Part shown: piece after piece, positions 61,201 through 64,000 of the stretch
Layout: the number at the start of each line of letters is the position of its first letter
Position numbering within the stretch: position 1 is the stretch's first letter
Assembly (NCBI GenBank): GCA_900116485.1
Contig: FPAX01000007.1
Coordinates: forward strand, 38,411 to 102,410
Direction: 5' to 3'
DNA from: Selenomonas sp. GACV-9
GTDB lineage: Bacteria; Bacillota; Negativicutes; Selenomonadales; Selenomonadaceae
DNA length: 64,000 nucleotides
Position numbers and translations under genes: made by a program
Notes under the pieces: model-generated
What the model saw: only the letters and a program-made list of their open reading frames with translations
Databases searched by the model: none
Told to the model about the DNA's origin: nothing

Positions 61201-61593
61201 GGTGTGCCGTATTATTATCTGGACGGCTCGACACCGGCCCTTGAGCGCATCCGTCTCGTGAAGCTGTTCAATGCTGGCAATATTCCGGTATTTTTGATTT
61301 CACTCAAGGCGGGTGGCACAGGTCTCAATCTTACGGGGGCGGATATGGTCATCCATTTCGATCCCTGGTGGAATCCAGCTGTCGAGGATCAGGCGACAGA
61401 CCGTGCTTACCGCTTAGGGCAGAAGAACAACGTGCAGGTCTTGAAGTTCATCACCAAGGGCACAGTCGAGGAGAAGATCTTCGAACTGCAGGAGAAGAAG
61501 AAATCGCTGATCGATCAGATGATCCAGCCTGGCGACAACTTCCTGTCAAAACTAACCGAAGAAGAAGTGCGGGAGCTGTTTTCCAAGCGCTGA
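58276..61593 (+). CDS. SWIM zinc-finger SNF2-family helicase
   Basis: 1105 residues from TTG 58276, with AAGGAG 9 bases upstream. An N-terminal SWIM finger CDCPAASQYLGACKH (about 66-80) is followed by a long linker domain (about 100-600). The SNF2 motor has DDMGLGKTLQ (about 667), DEAQHIKN (about 766), TGTPIENTLTELWSIFDFLMPG, and motif VI DQATDRAYRLGQ (about 1040). Bacterial SNF2 proteins of this type are common in Firmicutes; their role, in transcription recycling or DNA repair, is not settled. It stands alone with its own terminator. Confidence 0.92.
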   Translation: MLKDMMIRTVASDMAYSRGVRYYNQGRVARLERVRDSRYRAEVDGSVKYEVEVRLSKDGSGIEHYTCDCPAASQYLGACKHVVAVLKAIQEEQVDEEHESALSKDEIFSQLKRTFDVRQQGERGESTHSRRMFRFFADADREEDSQYRMASQPAYLVPRLYVEDLYGRTECWLEFRFGTERLYVVRNVLEFLSSKEKGGHWQLGRNAEIDLAAIRWADSVSAKLYAMLKEAHRAEKDVLSYGPNSGFYYTGYHSYIFEQKKFRLSADNLGRFLAVMGDMAFEMRINGADLGDVRGSQEKPQLGVSVREQDGRGQVSLTTEEIMPLDDACRYIFQGQHIYAVSPKFARAVKPLWQSFRTASRIEVPRSEMGRFFSEVLPRIEKAADVEVDPAFLEQYTLQPLTAELYIDYAGDGIAVRPQLCYGDAKFNPLVTAEPPLRDGRHLVRDARGEQEIMLRLSHYGFRPEKDQLVQKDEEKSYDFLTEELPNLPEWVDVFYADSFVKRPIRPMPKVAAGVSVNDMDLLEVTFNMKDLDFHELMDILDSYKQKRRYHRLKDRTFVTLEEQQMQALADFVENAGITRKNAADGATVELPLSHAMYLDELARADENLHLERSRTFRAIVRNIRRPEEAEYEVPEVLRGVLRDYQVTGFNWLSTLADYHLGGILADDMGLGKTLQVIAFLLARQDAAQPPSLVVAPTSLMYNWLDEIARFAPSLKAAAVAGTKAQREEILAAADQSYDVLITTYNMLKRDIALYEKRKFRYAFLDEAQHIKNPTTQNARAVKKLKTGGYFALTGTPIENTLTELWSIFDFLMPGYLLTHKKFKEHYETQIVREQDERSLTDLKRHVMPFILRRMKKDVLKELPDKVERKMVGEMTAKQEKVYQAWFIRSQREFAAELRANGFGESRIKILAILTRLRQIACDPSLFLEGYEGGSGKLDMLEEVVGEAVASGHRILVFSQFTTMLGHIGERLKQIGVPYYYLDGSTPALERIRLVKLFNAGNIPVFLISLKAGGTGLNLTGADMVIHFDPWWNPAVEDQATDRAYRLGQKNNVQVLKFITKGTVEEKIFELQEKKKSLIDQMIQPGDNFLSKLTEEEVRELFSKR

Positions 61594-61604
61594 TATCATA
61601 GGGA

Positions 61605-61638
61605 AACAAAAAAGGCAGCCCATTGCGGCTGCCTTTTG
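61605..61638. terminator. Bidirectional terminator after the SNF2 gene
   Basis: 11-bp stem AAAAGGCAGCC / GGCTGCCTTTT. Confidence 0.9.
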
Positions 61639-61641
61639 CAA

Positions 61642-61956
61642 TCAATAATGCGGATGCTGCTTTACGTAGTCGACCGGACGGCTCCAGTCAACATGAACTT
61701 TCGTTTCGTTCCAGAGACGCGTAAGGGCCAGCTTGAAACTATTCTCATCGGCCAGCGGGTCGATGGTCTCATGGGTGAAGTCCATAAGCGTCTCGTGAGG
61801 AATGTTGATTTCGTGAGTCGTGCGCAGATAGTCTTCTGTGAGCTTTTTGCCCTCGTCGTCGCTCAGATGAACCTCAGCTTTGCGGGCGTCAGCATCGTAG
61901 TCAATCCAGCCGAGAGCGTTATTGTAGCTGATTGCTACGCTGAAAGTAGTAGCCAT
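61642..61956 (-). CDS. Conserved-looking hypothetical protein
   Basis: 104 residues from ATG 61956 with AAGGAG 8 bases upstream. Small soluble alpha/beta protein (FSVAISYNNALGWIDYDADARKAEVHLSDDEGKKLTEDYL), acidic, ending VDWSRPVDYVKQHPHY. No family recognised. Strong translation signals and a terminator make it a real gene. Confidence 0.7.
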   Translation of the reverse strand: MATTFSVAISYNNALGWIDYDADARKAEVHLSDDEGKKLTEDYLRTTHEINIPHETLMDFTHETIDPLADENSFKLALTRLWNETKVHVDWSRPVDYVKQHPHY

Positions 61957-62134
61957 AAGTAAAACTCCTTTATGCGTGAATGTATTGCATGTCATATTTC
62001 AGAAACTTATTTATTCATTATAGTCTATTTTGCCGCGAAAGTCCAAAAGGTGTTGGCAGAAATGCATAATGCGGTAAAAGTTAAAACATACTGATTTTTT
62101 TGTCAACTAACAACTAAGCCTTATTTGTCAAGTC

Positions 62135-62163
62135 TTGCATGCATATTTTTTTTATGCTATTAT
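62135..62163 (+). promoter_or_regulatory. Promoter of the probable 6S RNA
   Basis: TTGCAT, 17 bases, TATTAT. Confidence 0.75.
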
Positions 62164-62169
62164 ACAGAC

Positions 62170-62398
62170 AAAGAAGGATAAGCCTGGAATGTGCGCGGGC
62201 TTTGTTATGTCTAACCTACATTTTTTCTAGGGAGCCTGATTTGATTCTGATGGAGGTCCGCCTCGGCGTATGCCAGAAGTCAGACTTAAGGCACCCACCT
62301 GCGAGTCGCAGGTTTTAGGCATGAAAAGCGAACGGCATTTTGGACCCCTGCTTTGAAGAGGGATTGCTGCCTTAGGGCTGGCAGTCCCTCTTTGTGTA
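62170..62398 (+). ncRNA. ssrS: Probable 6S RNA
   Basis: The 415-base gap between genes holds a promoter, then a ~180-base GC-rich structured stretch, then a terminator (GAGGGATTGCTGCC / GGCAGTCCCTC, TTTGTG). CTTAAGGCACCCACCT followed by the hairpin ACCTGC-GAGTC-GCAGGT resembles the conserved region of firmicute 6S RNAs. 6S RNA mimics an open promoter and holds sigma-A RNA polymerase in stationary phase. The gene on its right is on the other strand, so a riboswitch is unlikely. The 3' end may be near 62345, before the terminator stem. Confidence 0.6.
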
Positions 62399-62410
62399 TA
62401 TTTATCCAAA

Positions 62411-62659
62411 TCAGTGCAGCTGGCGGCGCAGGGAGAAAGAAACCTCGTTGATGCGTGTGACCTTGGGCTCTACTGGCTGCTGCAGCGGTGCATCGACGAT
62501 CTCGATGTTGTCGAGCATGCCCTTTACCTGGTCACGGATGTTATCGAGATATTCGCGGCGCAGGACCTGCTGCTCGGCCAGTTCTTCTTCCGTAAGGCCG
62601 ACCGAGCGTTTCTTGCGGGAAAGCTCGTTGATGCGGGCGATGAGTTCCGGTGTAATCAT
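62411..62659 (-). CDS. DUF896 (YnzC) family protein
   Basis: 82 residues: MITPELIARINELSRKKRSVGLTEEELAEQQVLRREYLDNIRDQVKGMLDNIEI is the two-helix DUF896 signature. AGGAGG precedes the ATG. Small cytoplasmic firmicute protein of unknown function; in Bacillus a member is in the SOS regulon. Confidence 0.93.
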   Translation of the reverse strand: MITPELIARINELSRKKRSVGLTEEELAEQQVLRREYLDNIRDQVKGMLDNIEIVDAPLQQPVEPKVTRINEVSFSLRRQLH

Positions 62660-62786
62660 GAAAAAGACCTCCTGATATTGCTGTCTTTGAATTTTGCGGT
62701 AATGCTACTATTATAGCGGGTCGCTGGGAAATTGTATAGGGAAATATGTCGCATTCAGCGAGAGAAATCCGTTTTCAATTCAGGAC

Positions 62787-62816
62787 TTGTATGATATATT
62801 AATACCGTATTATTAT
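62787..62816 (+). promoter_or_regulatory. Promoter of ddh
   Basis: TTGTAT, 18 bases, TATTAT, 45 bases before the start. Confidence 0.55.
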
Positions 62817-62861
62817 GATAATTCACTCTAGGTGATATTTGACAGAGAGGGGTAGTTCCTG

Positions 62862-63848
62862 ATGAGTATTCGTATTGGTATCCTGGGCTATGGTAATCTG
62901 GGCCGCGGTGTTGAGTGTGCCGTTGCGGCTAATGTGGACATGGAGCTTGCAGCTGTGTTCACGCGCCGCGATCCGTCGGCACTCAAGATTGCGACGGCTG
63001 GCGTGCCGGTCGTCAGTGTCAATGATGTTGAGGCTTGGCAGGACAAGATCGATGTCATGATCCTCTGCGGCGGCAGCGCCACGGATCTGCCGGTGCAGGG
63101 GCCGCAGTATGCGAAGTTGTTCAATATCATCGACAGCTTTGACACCCATGCGCGCATTCCTGAGCATTATGCGGCTGTCGACGCAGCTGCCAAGGCATCG
63201 GGCCATATCGGGATCATCTCTGTCGGCTGGGATCCGGGCCTGTTCTCCCTGGCGCGGGTCTACAGCAATGCTATCCTGCCGAACGGCAAGGACTACACGT
63301 TCTGGGGCCGCGGAGTCTCGCAGGGGCATTCCGATGCCATCCGCCGCATCAAGGGCGTAAAGGATGCCCGCCAGTACACGGTGCCGGTTCCGGCAGCTCT
63401 GGAGGCTGTCCGCGCTGGCAAGAATCCGGAGCTGACGACGCGGGAGAAACATACGCGTGAATGTTTCGTCGTGCTGGAGGAAGGCGCTGATGCGGCTTAT
63501 GTGGAGAACGAGATCAAGACGATGCCGAACTACTTCGCTGACTATGACACGACGGTGACGTTCATCAGCGAGGAGGAGCTGCAGGCAAATCATCGCGGCC
63601 TGCCACATGGCGGCTCGGTCATCCGTACGGGTGCGACGGGACATGCGCAGGAGAACAAGCATGTCATCGAGTTCAAGCTCGACCTGGATTCCAATCCGGA
63701 GTTCACGACGAGCGTGCTCATCGCTTATGCGCGTGCCGCCTATCGTCTGGCGAAAGAAGGGCAGACTGGCTGCCGCACGGTACTCGATATCGCACCAGCT
63801 TACCTTTGTGCACAGAGCGGCGAGGAACTGCGCGCCCATCTGCTCTAA
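62862..63848 (+). CDS. ddh: meso-Diaminopimelate D-dehydrogenase
   Basis: 328 residues, the family length. The NADPH-binding start is IGILGYGNLGRGVECAV, followed by VFTRRDP, LCGGSATDLPVQGP, the substrate region SVGWDPGLFSLARV and FWGRGVSQGHSDA. It makes meso-diaminopimelate directly from tetrahydrodipicolinate for lysine and peptidoglycan. It stands alone between its promoter and terminator. Confidence 0.95.
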   Translation: MSIRIGILGYGNLGRGVECAVAANVDMELAAVFTRRDPSALKIATAGVPVVSVNDVEAWQDKIDVMILCGGSATDLPVQGPQYAKLFNIIDSFDTHARIPEHYAAVDAAAKASGHIGIISVGWDPGLFSLARVYSNAILPNGKDYTFWGRGVSQGHSDAIRRIKGVKDARQYTVPVPAALEAVRAGKNPELTTREKHTRECFVVLEEGADAAYVENEIKTMPNYFADYDTTVTFISEEELQANHRGLPHGGSVIRTGATGHAQENKHVIEFKLDLDSNPEFTTSVLIAYARAAYRLAKEGQTGCRTVLDIAPAYLCAQSGEELRAHLL

Positions 63849-63863
63849 GAGAATATGATTGTT

Positions 63864-63899
63864 GGTCCGCCGATGCAGAGATGTGTCGGCGGATCTTTG
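63864..63899 (+). terminator. Terminator after ddh
   Basis: Stem TCCGCCGA / TCGGCGGA followed by TCTTTGT. Confidence 0.8.
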
Positions 63900-63903
63900 T
63901 ATT

Positions 63904-64000
63904 ATAAATTGCAGTTTGTCTGTCAGTGCGCGATTACAATAAGCTTGCTGCAGCTCAGCTTGGGTGAGGGTGGGTGCACTTTTTCTCCGCTCCGCTAAAT
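63904..64000. mobile_element. 614-bp-type inverted-repeat element, copy 2 (cut by window edge)
   Basis: Starts AAATTGCAGTTTGTCTGTCAGTGCG, whose inverse matches the right end of copy 1 (17291-17316) almost perfectly, and then follows copy 1 from 16704 to about 16799 with about ten differences. Like copy 1 it sits directly after a terminator. Confidence 0.85.

Noticed and set aside
62170..62398. Riboswitch, RNase P or tmRNA
   Set aside because: The nearest downstream gene is on the opposite strand, and the conserved cores of RNase P (GAGGAAAGUCC) and tmRNA (tRNA-like 3' end) are absent.

Overview
The window looks like chromosome of an anaerobic diderm firmicute of the Negativicutes, most likely Selenomonadaceae (Selenomonas or a close relative). 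It pairs Firmicutes-type core genes (WalJ-HtrA-RlmH, an SpoVD-like penicillin-binding protein, DUF896, L32, meso-diaminopimelate dehydrogenase) with outer-membrane chemistry (an ADP-heptose-type glycosyltransferase) and a complete Rnf complex. This assignment is inferred from gene content; no marker comparison was possible.

Layout. 1-7.76 kb is an AT-rich surface-glycan locus: a NeuB-type sialate synthase cut by the window edge, a pyruvyl-transferase-like enzyme carrying an (AT)10 tract, a DUF4910 protein, an AAC(3)-fold acetyltransferase, an adenylation enzyme and a carrier protein. It is followed by an ATPase-nuclease pair that resembles a small defence system. 7.84-27.9 kb is GC-richer core genome: an LtaS-like enzyme, walJ-htrA-rlmH, xpaC/TM2-telA, an SpoVD-like PBP, a 614-bp inverted-repeat element, the operon rseC-rnfCDGEAB, an M18 aminopeptidase and a TAXI-TRAP transporter.

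28.38-42.03 kb is an integrative element in tRNA-Ser(CGA). It is bounded by 63-bp direct repeats and has a tyrosine integrase with arm-type sites at both ends, an iteron/DnaA-box array, a repressor with phased operators, and a forward operon of small regulators ending in an amidase. A small toxin-like membrane peptide faces a short RNA. Beyond this lies a cassette of unrecognised genes: two paralogous proteins, a 491-residue protein, a YvrJ protein and two DUF1659-DUF2922 pairs. The cassette is flanked by two inverted copies of a ~780-nt structured RNA, with a diverged third copy nearby. Three cassette transcription units carry sigma-28-like promoters, and the 12-bp palindrome TTGACNNGTCAA recurs through the element. 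This is the strongest candidate for an undescribed system.

42.1-52.15 kb, just outside the right attachment repeat, is a defence island: an unrecognised three-gene operon (HhH/sigma-4-like protein, ParB-like protein, PLD-SNF2 helicase) beside a Sau3AI-type restriction enzyme, a cytosine methylase and Vsr. 52.2-64 kb returns to core genome: a candidate Fur-controlled small RNA, rpmF, a large FtsA-like protein, a DAK2/DegV-type protein, a glycosyltransferase, a SWIM-SNF2 helicase, a probable 6S RNA, DUF896, ddh, and the start of a second copy of the 614-bp element at the window edge.
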